Shown here in pieces: positions 17,290 to 26,368 of a stretch of 64,000 nucleotides of DNA; position 1 is the first letter of the stretch, and each line of letters begins with the position of its first letter. The notes beneath the pieces are model-generated. The model ran no database searches, had not been told where the DNA came from, and worked only from the letters and a program-made list of their open reading frames with translations. Source of the stretch: Microcaldota archaeon (GTDB lineage: Archaea > Micrarchaeota > Micrarchaeia > Anstonellales > Bilamarchaeaceae); assembly GCA_016212525.1 (NCBI GenBank), contig JACRGD010000005.1:216304-280303 (forward strand), given 5' to 3'. Both the position numbers and the translations under genes were made by a program.

Positions 17290-18324
17290 TCACGGTTCAA
17301 TTACTACTTTCATGCCCTCTCGTTTAATTAGCGTTTCAAATCCTTTTTCTATATCTGTTAATTTAAACTTGTGGGTTACTAGTTTTTTAAGGTCTATTTT
17401 GCCCGAACTAAGCAACGATTTGGCAGTATACCACGTATCGAACATCTTACGTCCATTGATTCCGCTTAATTTTATTCCTTTGAAGACTATCTGAGTCATA
17501 TCTACTTCAAATGGTTTTGGAAATACTCCCAATATTGATGCTCTCCCCCCTGCTCGCAAGGTTTGGATTCCCATATTGAACGCTTCGGAAGTTCCAGCCA
17601 TCTCTAAAAATACGTCTGCTCCTCTGCCATCCGTCTCAGACATTATCGTTTTTTTCACGTCTTTTTCTTTGGACGTATCAACTATTACATCAGCTCCAAA
17701 ATCTTTTGCGAATTTGAGTCTTAACTCGTGTCTATCTATTGCGATGATTTTTGCTGCTCCTGCTGCTTTGCATAGGCCCACCGCACAGACTCCAATCGGA
17801 CCCATCCCAAAGATCGTTACTGTTTTGCCTGCTATTTCGCCATCAAATACGGTGTGAACCGCATTTCCCAGTGGCTCCTGTGCAGTTGCAACCCAATGCG
17901 GAATTTTTTTGTCATTTTTCCACGCATTTCTATATGGCAATGCAACGTACTCTGCGAATGTTCCGTTGGTATCTACTCCCAGTATTTTCACATTTTCACA
18001 AATGTGTTCATTTCCTGTCCTGCACTGAAAGCAATATCCACAAGATATATGGGTTTCTGCAGAAACATGATCTCCCATTACTAGCCCATTCGTGTTCTTC
18101 CCCACTTCAACTATTTCTCCGGACATCTCATGTCCGAATATATATGGTATGTTCTTTCCTATCCTTTTTTGGGCCCACTCATCCCATTTGTAAATGTGCA
18201 TATCTGTACCGCAAATTGATGTTGCCTTGACTTTTACGAGTACTTGATCTTCCTTTATTTTTGGAACCTGGGTTTCTCTTATTTCAAGACCTTCTTCGGG
18301 CTGTGTTTTCCAGACTGCTTTCAT
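17290..18324 (-). CDS. tdh: L-threonine 3-dehydrogenase
   Basis: Zinc medium-chain dehydrogenase that oxidises threonine to 2-amino-3-ketobutyrate with NAD. Diagnostic for Tdh rather than a generic alcohol dehydrogenase is ICGTDMHIYKWDEWAQKRI. Catalytic-zinc residues are C and H in this region and GHE in FGHEMSGEIV; the structural zinc site is CGYCFQCRTGNEHIC; the NAD motif is GMGPIGVCAVG. 344 aa, normal. The product is used by Kbl, encoded divergently about 0.6 kb away. It is followed at once by the thioredoxin-like gene. Confidence 0.93.
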   Translation of the reverse strand: MKAVWKTQPEEGLEIRETQVPKIKEDQVLVKVKATSICGTDMHIYKWDEWAQKRIGKNIPYIFGHEMSGEIVEVGKNTNGLVMGDHVSAETHISCGYCFQCRTGNEHICENVKILGVDTNGTFAEYVALPYRNAWKNDKKIPHWVATAQEPLGNAVHTVFDGEIAGKTVTIFGMGPIGVCAVGLCKAAGAAKIIAIDRHELRLKFAKDFGADVIVDTSKEKDVKKTIMSETDGRGADVFLEMAGTSEAFNMGIQTLRAGGRASILGVFPKPFEVDMTQIVFKGIKLSGINGRKMFDTWYTAKSLLSSGKIDLKKLVTHKFKLTDIEKGFETLIKREGMKVVIEP

Positions 18325-18452
18325 TTGTATCGCTCTCCATGCCTGTTATTCTTTTCTATTTCTTTTCTATTTGATTAGGTTGATCGATTAATGATGCTCT
18401 GATCTGTAGTTGCTTTGTTAACTATTAAAGCCTATCTGAACTATTTTTCTAT

Positions 18453-18812
18453 ATGCGTATTGTTTACAAAAGTGTTACATATTCCATCTTGGCATTTGGA
18501 TCTTTAGTTCTCGTTTCTTTTCTCTGGAAAAGCCCCTTTCTATTAACTCTCTTGCTTCTTTTTACTGCTTCCCTTATGATCGTAGTTTCCAAGAATCTCG
18601 AAGATATCCTGCTTTTTATTGTCGGGGGTATGTTTGGAGTTGTCTCCGAGGCATTTGCAATTTCCCAGGGCGCTTGGTCATATCCACTTCCGTTCGCTTT
18701 TGGAGTTCCTTTGTGGTTATTTTGTATCTGGGGAATCGCGGCACTTTATATTAACAAACTCTACAAGGGTATTTGCGAATTTGGTTTTAAGCGAAAGTTA
18801 CCCTCGAGTTAA
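18453..18812 (+). CDS. Small integral membrane protein, unknown
   Basis: 119 aa with about four hydrophobic segments (roughly residues 9-25, 28-46, 50-70 and 82-102). A GVVSEAFAISQGAWSYPLP segment with a glutamate and the G-x-W-x-Y pattern, then FGVPLWLFCIWG, recalls small membrane families of the DUF2878/carotenoid-related type; the match is weak. It sits between the divergent tdh and kbl. TATTAAAG ends 22 nt before the ATG, so it is probably leaderless with its own promoter. Confidence 0.6.
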   Translation: MRIVYKSVTYSILAFGSLVLVSFLWKSPFLLTLLLLFTASLMIVVSKNLEDILLFIVGGMFGVVSEAFAISQGAWSYPLPFAFGVPLWLFCIWGIAALYINKLYKGICEFGFKRKLPSS

Positions 18813-18920
18813 TGTTCTAAAGTATTCTGGTTCAGTTGTGTTACGTTTTTTATCGTAATTTTATTTTCTTATACCCTATATTTTAATTCTTGTTCATTTT
18901 AGTTCCTCTAGTGACCTTTT

Positions 18921-20111
18921 ATGAACGACAAACTTGAGCAAGAACTTAAATCCGAATTGGCCCAGCTGGAATCCCAGAATCTTCTCTGGAAACCCCGAAC
19001 TCTTAATGGTCCATCGTGTGTCCGGGCGAAAATCGAAGGAAAAGATGTTGTGATGCTTTGTTCCAACAATTATTTGGGTCTTGCGAATCATCGTTCTTTA
19101 AGAAAAGCAGCCCTATCGGCCATCAAATCACACGGTGCCGGTAGTGGTTCTGTCCGTCCGATTGCCGGGACAATGGACCTTCATCTTCGTTTGGAAGAAC
19201 TTATTGCAAAATTCAAGCACACCGAAGCTGCACTATATTACAATTCCGGTTTTACTGCAAATAGTGGTGCTTTACCTGCTCTTTTGCGCGAGGGTGATAT
19301 AGTTATTTCTGATGAACTAAATCACGGTTCTATCATTGATGGTCTACGACTGACCAAAGCCGAACGTCAGGTCTATTCTCATAATGACATGAGTGCATTG
19401 GAAACAAAACTCAAAGAAGCATCTGCTAAAAACCCCAAGCGAATTTTGATTGTTACTGATGGTGTTTTCTCGATGGATGGTGATATCGCGCCTCTGGATC
19501 AGATCGTCAAACTATCTGAACAATATGGTGCAATTACCTATGTGGATGATGCTCACGGTGATGGTGTTCTTGGCGATCATGGTCGGGGAATAGTTAGTCA
19601 CTTCAAACTCGAGGGTCGAGTCGATTTTGAAATGGGAACCTTCTCTAAGGCATTTGGAACTATGGGTGGTTTAATTGCAACCAGCAAAGTTGCACGAGAA
19701 TATCTTCTAAACAAATCCCGAACCTGGCTACTGACCGGGTCCCATGGCCCGGCAACTGTTGCGGCATCTATTGCTGCATTGGAACTTCTCGAAAAAGATG
19801 ATCGGTTAGTTCAAAAACTCTGGAAGAATACCAAATACTACAAAAAACAGCTCAAATCACTGGGCTTCGATCTGGGAAAGAGTGAAACTCCAATAACCCC
19901 GATCATGACTTACGACTCGGCTAAAGCCCAGCAAATGAGTAAACTTCTCTTTGATGAAGGAGTCTATGCACTACCAATCGTTTTCCCGATGGTTGCCAAA
20001 GACAAAGCACGCATCCGAACCATGATCACTGCTGAACATAAGCGCGAAGACCTCGATTTCGCAATTGAAAAAATCGAAAAAGTTGGTCGTACTTTGGGTC
20101 TTATCTCATAA
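18921..20111 (+). CDS. kbl: Glycine C-acetyltransferase (2-amino-3-ketobutyrate CoA ligase)
   Basis: PLP enzyme that splits 2-amino-3-ketobutyrate with CoA into glycine and acetyl-CoA. Segments: CSNNYLGLANH, GSGSVRPIAGTMDLHLRLEE, the VTDGVFSMDGDIAPL block, DDAHGDGVLG with the PLP-binding aspartate and histidine, and the lysine in MGTFSKAFGTMGG. 396 aa, family length. Together with tdh it completes threonine breakdown, joining pyruvate dehydrogenase as a second acetyl-CoA source encoded here. Confidence 0.93.
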   Translation: MNDKLEQELKSELAQLESQNLLWKPRTLNGPSCVRAKIEGKDVVMLCSNNYLGLANHRSLRKAALSAIKSHGAGSGSVRPIAGTMDLHLRLEELIAKFKHTEAALYYNSGFTANSGALPALLREGDIVISDELNHGSIIDGLRLTKAERQVYSHNDMSALETKLKEASAKNPKRILIVTDGVFSMDGDIAPLDQIVKLSEQYGAITYVDDAHGDGVLGDHGRGIVSHFKLEGRVDFEMGTFSKAFGTMGGLIATSKVAREYLLNKSRTWLLTGSHGPATVAASIAALELLEKDDRLVQKLWKNTKYYKKQLKSLGFDLGKSETPITPIMTYDSAKAQQMSKLLFDEGVYALPIVFPMVAKDKARIRTMITAEHKREDLDFAIEKIEKVGRTLGLIS

Positions 20112-20142
20112 TTTACGTTTTTAATCTTTCCTTATTTATTTT

Positions 20143-20886
20143 TTATCTCAGCTTATTCCATTCGTTGCTCTGATATTTTGTTCTTACTAACTCTTGCGTT
20201 CTGTTTATCTCATCTTTTGTGAGTCCATCAAATTCAATCTCCTTTTCATTTGTAAATCCTTTTAGGAGTGCTCTATATAGCTCATCTTTCGAGATTGGTT
20301 TTTGCTGATAAACCGAAGTAACTCTTTCCTTTACCGTCGCAATCATCTTATCCTTAATTTTCTCATCTGAAACCCTCAGAACAGAAAACATTTTCTCAAC
20401 GTCAACTTTATGAAGAATTGTTCCATGCTGTAACAAAACTCCATTTCTTCTTGTTTGTGCATTTCCAGAAATTTTCCTCCCCTTTACTACTATGTCATTT
20501 ATTGGCTTGAACTCGGATTCAATTCCCAAATCCTTAAGCGCGTCGATGATCCATCCACAAATTACTTTATATGATGCAATTATGTCTTTTGGAAATTCAG
20601 ATTCGTTTGCGATTATGCTATAAGTTATTTCTCCTTCGTTATCATGATAAACAGCCCCGCCTCCTGTTCTTCGCCTTACGATTCCCACTTCCATCTGGGT
20701 GCATTTTTTCACGTCTACTTCCTTCTCAAGTATCTGAAAATATCCGATTGAAACTGAGCTTGGTTTCCAGCCGTAAAATCTTATTGTTGGTTTTTGTCCT
20801 TTTTTTACGGCTTCGCTTATTGCCTCATCTATCGCCATGTTCGTTGCAGCATCATTTTCAGTGTATTCTATTATTCTCCATTTCAT
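20143..20886 (-). CDS. lplA: Lipoate-protein ligase, catalytic subunit
   Basis: Attaches free lipoate (through lipoyl-AMP) to lipoyl-domain lysines. Motifs: RRRTGGGAVYHD, the NDI motif, the lysine in GRKISGNAQ and LQHGTILHKVD. At 247 aa it lacks the C-terminal accessory domain of E. coli LplA, which is encoded by the gene just upstream (4 nt gap). This is the two-part arrangement known from Thermoplasma. Confidence 0.92.
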   Translation of the reverse strand: MKWRIIEYTENDAATNMAIDEAISEAVKKGQKPTIRFYGWKPSSVSIGYFQILEKEVDVKKCTQMEVGIVRRRTGGGAVYHDNEGEITYSIIANESEFPKDIIASYKVICGWIIDALKDLGIESEFKPINDIVVKGRKISGNAQTRRNGVLLQHGTILHKVDVEKMFSVLRVSDEKIKDKMIATVKERVTSVYQQKPISKDELYRALLKGFTNEKEIEFDGLTKDEINRTQELVRTKYQSNEWNKLR

Positions 20887-20890
20887 TGGA

Positions 20891-21169
20891 TCAGCCCGTT
20901 AATTTCTTTATGAGTCTTGCAAAATCAGCTGGCTTTACCCCAAGATATTCGGTTTTTTGACTTTCCCTGGCTATTAATTCCTCTATCTCCTTCTCAGACT
21001 TATCAGTTATCTTTACTCCAACTAAACTTTGTTCTATTTTATCTATTGATTCTTCGGGATGAATAAAAAAATCACCACTTATTATTATCTTGGTTATTTT
21101 TCCATTTTCGGATTCCATGTCAATGCATACTAATTTTCCGTTTTCTATTTTTTCCTCAATTCGCTTCAT
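20891..21169 (-). CDS. lplB: Lipoate-protein ligase accessory subunit (C-terminal domain)
   Basis: 92 aa. Segments GKLVCIDMESENGKITKIIISGDFFIHPEESI and a final helix with LGVKPADFARLIKKL match the small domain that closes over the LplA active site and is required for activation. It precedes lplA on the same strand, 4 nt apart. I use the Thermoplasma-style name lplB; it should not be confused with the bacterial sugar permease of that name. Confidence 0.85.
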   Translation of the reverse strand: MKRIEEKIENGKLVCIDMESENGKITKIIISGDFFIHPEESIDKIEQSLVGVKITDKSEKEIEELIARESQKTEYLGVKPADFARLIKKLTG

Positions 21170-21216
21170 GTTCTCTTCCCTCTGCTAAAATATAATAAAT
21201 ATTTGGTTATACTTTT

Positions 21217-21957
21217 ATGTTCGTGGAAGAAATAATTATTGATGGGAAAAAATATCTGGTCCATACTTATTTTTCAAATAATCGTTCTGCAAGAATTACT
21301 CTTAGAGAGGGAAATGTTCTCAATGTCTCTCTCCCCACTCGCTGGCCTAAGACTGAGCAGATTCGTATCTCTCAAAATCTCATATCTCGTGCCATAAAAT
21401 CAATTTCTGCTGGTAAATGGTGTGTTCCTCTCTCCAAGAACACTCTTTTGACTTCCGGTTCTTCTTTTTCTTTTTTTGGCTATGGTCGTTTGCGTGTTTT
21501 TTTTGTTTTAGCCTCTTCTGATGAGGTTCTATCTAATTCAGATTCCTTAACTGTTCATTCCTCTTGTTCTGACCCAAGTCAATTTACTCAACACTGCAAC
21601 TCCCTTCTTAAGCTCAAACTTCTTGATTTGGCTCTACCTAAAATTCGAGATCGTATTGAGTATTTTAACTCTTCTTTTTTTAAGACAAAAATTTCAAAAA
21701 TTTCAATTCGTGATAATTCTGGTATTTGGGGCAGCTGTTCAGCCAAATCAAAAATCTCTCTTAATTATAAACTTCTCTTTTTACCATCCGAAATTGTTGA
21801 CTATGTAATTGTTCACGAACTGGCACACACACAGTTCTCTTCTCACGGGCCGCGATTTTGGTCTTTAGTCAAGTCTGTGATGCCTGACTATGAAAACCGA
21901 AAACGATGGTTAAAACTACACGGCTCGAATGAAATTGCACTTCTTCGCTCCTGTTAA
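21217..21957 (+). CDS. YgjP-like zinc metallopeptidase
   Basis: 246 aa. The C-terminal half has the family layout: SIRDNSGIWGSCSAKSKISL, then the zinc motif VIVHELAHTQFSSHGPRFW, in which H-E-x-x-H plus a downstream H bind zinc, and the closing helix with DYENRKRWL. This is the DUF45/M48-related group also related to SprT/WSS1 proteases; a role in protein quality control is inferred from the family. The last 29 nt overlap an open frame of the next gene, but that gene's likely start is 70 nt downstream. Confidence 0.88.
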   Translation: MFVEEIIIDGKKYLVHTYFSNNRSARITLREGNVLNVSLPTRWPKTEQIRISQNLISRAIKSISAGKWCVPLSKNTLLTSGSSFSFFGYGRLRVFFVLASSDEVLSNSDSLTVHSSCSDPSQFTQHCNSLLKLKLLDLALPKIRDRIEYFNSSFFKTKISKISIRDNSGIWGSCSAKSKISLNYKLLFLPSEIVDYVIVHELAHTQFSSHGPRFWSLVKSVMPDYENRKRWLKLHGSNEIALLRSC

Positions 21958-21999
21958 TTCATACGGGATTCTTTTTTTGTCTCATCTATCAACAACGCA

Positions 22000-22006
22000 T
22001 TTAAAT
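22000..22006 (+). promoter_or_regulatory. TATA box deciding the start at 22028
   Basis: TTTAAAT ends 21 nt before the ATG at 22028, the same distance as for the GluRS gene. It makes the upstream in-frame codons at 21929 and 22010 unlikely starts. Confidence 0.5.
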
Positions 22007-22027
22007 GTTATGTGGTTAATCGATCTG

Positions 22028-24148
22028 ATGTCCTCTCAAAAATTAGGTATTTTCACTCTGGTTTTATTCTGCTTTTTGTCACTTTCTTTTTCAATTAATC
22101 TTTCCCAGTACCTTTATTCAAATGAGAGGCCGAGCCAGCTTGTTTATACTAATTTTACCTATTTGGATGAAAATTTTTCCATTGTTTCGATCGGTTCAAA
22201 CAATCTGTTTCTGTTGTCTTCAGATAATTTGACTCTAAATTCGTCCAAAATTGATGAGGCTCTTAAAAATTACTATTTCAAAAATTACTATCCTTCTGAT
22301 TCCGATCTCTCTGATCTTCGAAATCTTATAATTGCCTTTAATCGAAGTAGAAATGATGGTGGGGAAGGGTACCTTGCCGGGAAAGAAGAGTATGTTTGTC
22401 GTGACGACGTTCTGGTCTCCAATGGAAAAGTCAAAGTTCTTGGAACTCCTCTTCGTTGCACTGATAACACCTCGTGCATTCGAATTTCTCAAATGCTGTT
22501 TGGTGTTTGGTCGGAATCGGGATTGCAGCTTGGCTCCCCCCAATTTATCTATAATAATTTGGTCGAATTCACTCCCTATTCTATCAAAATGGACGATGCT
22601 TTGGGTTTAATGCTTGGGCGACTGGATTCTTTATCTGAAAATAACGTGTATGATAATCTTGAGTTTATACGTAATACTTCAGATAATCTGACTCTTTATT
22701 CCGCAAAGGTCGAATCTACTTTATTTAGAAGTCCTCGACTTAGTGATCCTGCTGATCGTTCTGCCTGTTATGGTGCGTGTTTTGGTGTCTGTCCTCCTAT
22801 GGATCTTAATCAGTCTCTTATTGTTCTTATTAAAAAGTCCGCTTCTAATCTCTCAAACAAATCACGTCCCATTCAACAATATCGCTCCGTTTCTTCCACA
22901 TTATTCCAAAATACTTTGGCTCGTATCTCGTTTAATCACAATGAAACTACTGCAAAGGTTTATCTCGACATTTACCAGTCTCTAAATCAAAGCATTCGGA
23001 GCTCAGTTGCTCTTGGTACTGCCGCATCATCGGTTGTTTCAAACAGCACCCTTTCTTCAAAGTTAGATCGTATGCTCTACCTTAACCGTACTGTTCTTTC
23101 ACAAATCGCTCTGAGGAATTTCTCAAATTTGGATTTGTATCTTCCTGAAATTCGTGAATTGTCAAAATCAATCTCAAATGATTCTACCAATCTGCTTTCA
23201 CAGTATAATTCTACTTTGACTCGAATGAATGAGGCCAACAGGTTGCTTCTTTTACTAGAATCTCGAGATACCGATCCTGTTCTTTCACTTCAGTCAAACT
23301 CAATAAAAAATCGTACTCTGAGCCTCAATAACAATTTCCGTTCAGGTCTTGCATCTGCGCAGCTTACCTATCTCGGTCAACAATATACTGAGATAATAAA
23401 TGAGTCTAGTGTCTTATTGGCCACTGATACTCAGGTTCCCGTCTCTGGCTTCGCTTCTGCGTTTAGGTCCTTTACTAAAAATGTTAATTATCAACTCGCA
23501 AATGCCATAAAAATTATTCCAAACCTTTCTACGGTCGACTTTATTGCCAACCATAATTACTACTTTGGTTTATTGAGTTTCTCAGTATTCCTTTGTATCT
23601 CCAGTCTATTATTTTTGATATTCTTTTATTTAGGGTCTTCAGTCAAACAACAGTTATCTCCCCTTCGAAGGATATTTTTCTTCTCCTTTTTTTCCATACT
23701 TGCATTGGTCTGTGTTTTTAGTGTTTTGTTTTACTCGTTTTTACAGAAGACTTCCTTCGATGCCACTCTCCCTGAATACGCGGCTGATTTCAATCGGTTT
23801 AATTCAACTTCTATTGTTCTTGATCTTAGAAATACTTCTGACTCACAATCCTTGGCACTCCAAAACTGTGCTTCTTCTTTGGCTGCATCTATCGGGTTAA
23901 AGAACAAATCTACTTCTACCTACTTGTTTGGTTCCAGTTCGTGCACTGTTGCTGATAGCAATCTCAATTATTCATTATCAAATTCCGCTTGTGTTCGCTC
24001 ATTAGCAAATAAGTCTTCAGTTATCTATCTCTCGTCCTCACCCTCTTCAGTTCTGCCTGTCTTCTATATTGGTTATCAAAACCGGCTGCAACTTTCTGCT
24101 ACCGAAAACTACTTTAGAACATGCCCTATATCATCTATCTTTGAGTGA
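22028..24148 (+). CDS. Large surface-exposed membrane protein, unknown
   Basis: 706 aa. One N-terminal membrane segment (about residues 6-26), a large Ser/Asn/Thr-rich region with many N-x-S/T sequons, two membrane segments near residues 512-536 and 548-572, and a C-terminal domain of about 130 residues. Cysteines cluster in CYGACFGVCPP near residue 243 and in two pairs near residues 120-150. Topology suggests two extracytoplasmic domains, probably glycosylated. The C-terminal domain (IVLDLRNTSDSQSLALQNC and onward) resembles the domain of the next gene. I recognise no family. Leaderless start by the TATA box at 22000. Confidence 0.6.
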   Translation: MSSQKLGIFTLVLFCFLSLSFSINLSQYLYSNERPSQLVYTNFTYLDENFSIVSIGSNNLFLLSSDNLTLNSSKIDEALKNYYFKNYYPSDSDLSDLRNLIIAFNRSRNDGGEGYLAGKEEYVCRDDVLVSNGKVKVLGTPLRCTDNTSCIRISQMLFGVWSESGLQLGSPQFIYNNLVEFTPYSIKMDDALGLMLGRLDSLSENNVYDNLEFIRNTSDNLTLYSAKVESTLFRSPRLSDPADRSACYGACFGVCPPMDLNQSLIVLIKKSASNLSNKSRPIQQYRSVSSTLFQNTLARISFNHNETTAKVYLDIYQSLNQSIRSSVALGTAASSVVSNSTLSSKLDRMLYLNRTVLSQIALRNFSNLDLYLPEIRELSKSISNDSTNLLSQYNSTLTRMNEANRLLLLLESRDTDPVLSLQSNSIKNRTLSLNNNFRSGLASAQLTYLGQQYTEIINESSVLLATDTQVPVSGFASAFRSFTKNVNYQLANAIKIIPNLSTVDFIANHNYYFGLLSFSVFLCISSLLFLIFFYLGSSVKQQLSPLRRIFFFSFFSILALVCVFSVLFYSFLQKTSFDATLPEYAADFNRFNSTSIVLDLRNTSDSQSLALQNCASSLAASIGLKNKSTSTYLFGSSSCTVADSNLNYSLSNSACVRSLANKSSVIYLSSSPSSVLPVFYIGYQNRLQLSATENYFRTCPISSIFE

Positions 24149-24152
24149 TTTC

Positions 24153-24617
24153 ATGGATTCTCTGAAAAAATATCTTGTGATTTTTTTTGGTATTTGCGTT
24201 TTACTCTTTACGATCTACTATCTTTCTGTTTTTCTTAAACGTGATTTTAGTCCGGGTAAGGAAGTTGATCCAGATACTTTTAAGGAAATTTTTCGTACTA
24301 GTAAGGACATTGTTATTTTGATGGATGTTCGTTCTGTTTCAGATGACCAACTCAGAAGAAACATTCTGCAATGTGGAGTTGATTTTGCAGGAAGCAGTGG
24401 TTTTGCTGATAAAAACGTTACTTATCTTTCTGCTTCTGATGATGGTTGTATCTCTCCTAGCGGTTCCCACCCCTCTTCGTTCTGTTACGATTCTCTTACT
24501 GATGTTCTGACTATTGACATCGTGAGTGGTTCATCTACTCATTATTATGCAAATGGCATGGTTGTAGGGGTTAATGGAAATTACACTCTAAGTTCCTGTT
24601 CCATAAAGAGATCGTAA
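24153..24617 (+). CDS. Membrane-anchored protein sharing a domain with its upstream neighbour
   Basis: 154 aa. One N-terminal membrane segment (about residues 7-27) followed by an extracytoplasmic domain with five cysteines. The segment IVILMDVRSVSDDQLRRNIL followed by QC, DFAGSSG, DKNVTYL and a DGC motif runs parallel to the C-terminal domain of the preceding protein (LDLRNTSDSQ, QNCASSL, KSTSTYL, SSC). The start at 24153 has GTGAT 3 nt upstream, overlapping the previous stop, so the two are an operon. Function unknown. Confidence 0.6.
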   Translation: MDSLKKYLVIFFGICVLLFTIYYLSVFLKRDFSPGKEVDPDTFKEIFRTSKDIVILMDVRSVSDDQLRRNILQCGVDFAGSSGFADKNVTYLSASDDGCISPSGSHPSSFCYDSLTDVLTIDIVSGSSTHYYANGMVVGVNGNYTLSSCSIKRS

Positions 24618-24685
24618 TCTTTTTATCTTTATTTTGCTTTTTTGGATCTGTTTTTGTCCGACTGTGGCTCTGATTTAACTTTAAA

Positions 24686-25894
24686 TTATTGCCTTGTTTT
24701 GTATCTTAGTAGTGCACCTATGCCTCCAAAACCTGTTAAAAACTGATTTCCTTCAACGGTGTTTGTCGATATCATTTCTATTGGTATTTCTGCCTGGTGT
24801 GCCAAATTTGACAAATCATCGAGCAAAAGTTCCTCACTGGTTATTTTGCTCGTTCCATTGCAGTTTTTGCACGTTATGCTTCCCTCAGGTTTCTCTCTAG
24901 AAACTTTTTCATCGGTCGTTCCGCATTGTGTGCAGGTATATTTGCCTACTTTGTGTGTAAGTCCTTCAGAAATAAGTATTTTTTCGGCCTGTCGTGTAAG
25001 TATTGCATTTCTGACTTCTTTGTCTCCGTATGTAGCAAGTCCATCACTTACGACCTCTTTTATGAATCGATCTACTAATATCTTCTCTTTTACTGCCTCT
25101 TGTTGTAGTAATATTCCTTCACTTTTAGCAAGGACCTCTCTAACTCCATAATCATCAGTATATCCTGTGTCTACTACTCCCATGATTTTGATTTGGTAGT
25201 TGAATGGAGACATTTTTATGAAAAATTCCTTTGTAGGTCCTGGTCCTCCAACTACGACTCCTTTCACTCGATTCAGAAGTCCTTCGTCCATTGCTTCTCC
25301 GACTTTTTTGTAGTAGTACTCTATCTCTTCTTCTATTATTCTTTGATATCTTCTCTGACTTTGTCCTCCCTTATTTATCTTTGCATGAGCCTGGGACTGT
25401 AATTTCTTAACTACGCTGATATTTGTTCCTCGCACTATTGCGATCGTTGCTTCTCTACCATCCAAGACTACTATGCCATAACTATCCGTTACTTCAGATA
25501 GTCCTTGAAGGGGTTCTAAGAAAAATTTGCTATCGCATCTATATGCTCCTATATTCAATTTTTCCGGCGGTTCAAGTGAAAACAATTCGATGTCTGTTTT
25601 TGCTGGGTTGTCCGATACGTTTCCACAAAAAACAGCCAATCCATTTTCCGGTGTTTTTTTGAATAATTTCAGGTGATTAATTATGCGATCTAATGCTCCT
25701 ATTACATTTGTTCTTGTGCTTTTTGATTTAATATTGCTGGCCTGGCTCATTTCCTCTCTTAATCTATTTCCCATTTCATGTACTGGTGAACCTGCAGGGA
25801 TGTAAACGGTTACTAATTCAGTACCGCTTCCTCGAAGCGCTTCTAATTTTCGTAACTCCTTTTTTAGTAAATACATTTTTTCTGAATCTGCCAT
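24686..25894 (-). CDS. prf1: Peptide chain release factor aRF1
   Basis: Recognises all three stop codons and triggers peptide release. Stop-codon recognition motif NIKSKSTR (residues 54-61), YRCDSKF, and the catalytic GGQ loop in KINKGGQSQRRY. The C-terminal domain carries a C-x2-C...C-x2-C zinc-type mini-domain (CTQCGTTDEK, then CKNC), as in archaeal forms. 402 aa, normal. A GGTG site lies 8 nt before the ATG. It works with ABCE1, encoded at 1.3-3.0 kb. Confidence 0.95.
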   Translation of the reverse strand: MADSEKMYLLKKELRKLEALRGSGTELVTVYIPAGSPVHEMGNRLREEMSQASNIKSKSTRTNVIGALDRIINHLKLFKKTPENGLAVFCGNVSDNPAKTDIELFSLEPPEKLNIGAYRCDSKFFLEPLQGLSEVTDSYGIVVLDGREATIAIVRGTNISVVKKLQSQAHAKINKGGQSQRRYQRIIEEEIEYYYKKVGEAMDEGLLNRVKGVVVGGPGPTKEFFIKMSPFNYQIKIMGVVDTGYTDDYGVREVLAKSEGILLQQEAVKEKILVDRFIKEVVSDGLATYGDKEVRNAILTRQAEKILISEGLTHKVGKYTCTQCGTTDEKVSREKPEGSITCKNCNGTSKITSEELLLDDLSNLAHQAEIPIEMISTNTVEGNQFLTGFGGIGALLRYKTRQ

Positions 25895-26368
25895 TTTTAT
25901 TACACCGATTTAATTCTTTATCTGATTCTCTATTCCTTTTTATTCAATATCTTGTTCGTCGATCTCTTAATCTGTTGTTAATATTTAATTTCCGTCCATG
26001 TTTTGATTCTTCTATCTGCTTTATTTATTATAGTCGTCGAATGCTTTTTAATAACGTGTTTCTGCCCATTCTTTCTTTTCGTATTCCTTTTTCTTTTGAT
26101 TATTTTTGTTTGTTCTATTGATCTATTTCTCAGAGCAGATTTTTCATTTTTTAATTGGTTTTTCTTGCTGTTTTTTATGACGTAAAATTCTTTCTTTTGA
26201 GTAATTGTTTTTGTTTTTTTCAACTGTTTCCTTTTTAAATTTTCGTATTCAATTATCCTCTAATATTGGTATCTCCTCTAAAATTATGTTTCTTTTTAGA
26301 GGCTATTAAAGATAAAATCGTCAAAAGTTAGTAAAAAATTTATCTACCAAAATTTGGAAGGTAAGAAG
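25895..26368. promoter_or_regulatory. 474-bp divergent intergenic region with leader hairpin
   Basis: Very T-rich on the plus strand. The left end holds the aRF1 promoter. The right end serves the hydrogenase-like operon: a TTTTTAAAT box near 26232-26240, then a perfect 9-bp hairpin (CCTCTAAAA 26275-26283 with TTTTAGAGG 26294-26302, 10-nt loop) and a second ATTAAAG box near 26305. If the first box is used, the hairpin lies in a leader of about 110 nt. A minus-strand frame of 81 codons here is K/N-rich low-complexity sequence and is not called. Confidence 0.45.

Noticed and set aside
24069-24152. Programmed frameshift joining the 706-aa and 154-aa surface proteins
   Set aside because: The second protein has its own ATG with GTGAT 3 nt upstream and its own membrane anchor; the similarity is a duplicated domain, not a continuation.
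25978-26223. 81-codon minus-strand frame
   Set aside because: Lys/Asn/Arg-rich low-complexity product from a T-rich intergenic region, no ribosome binding site or family resemblance.
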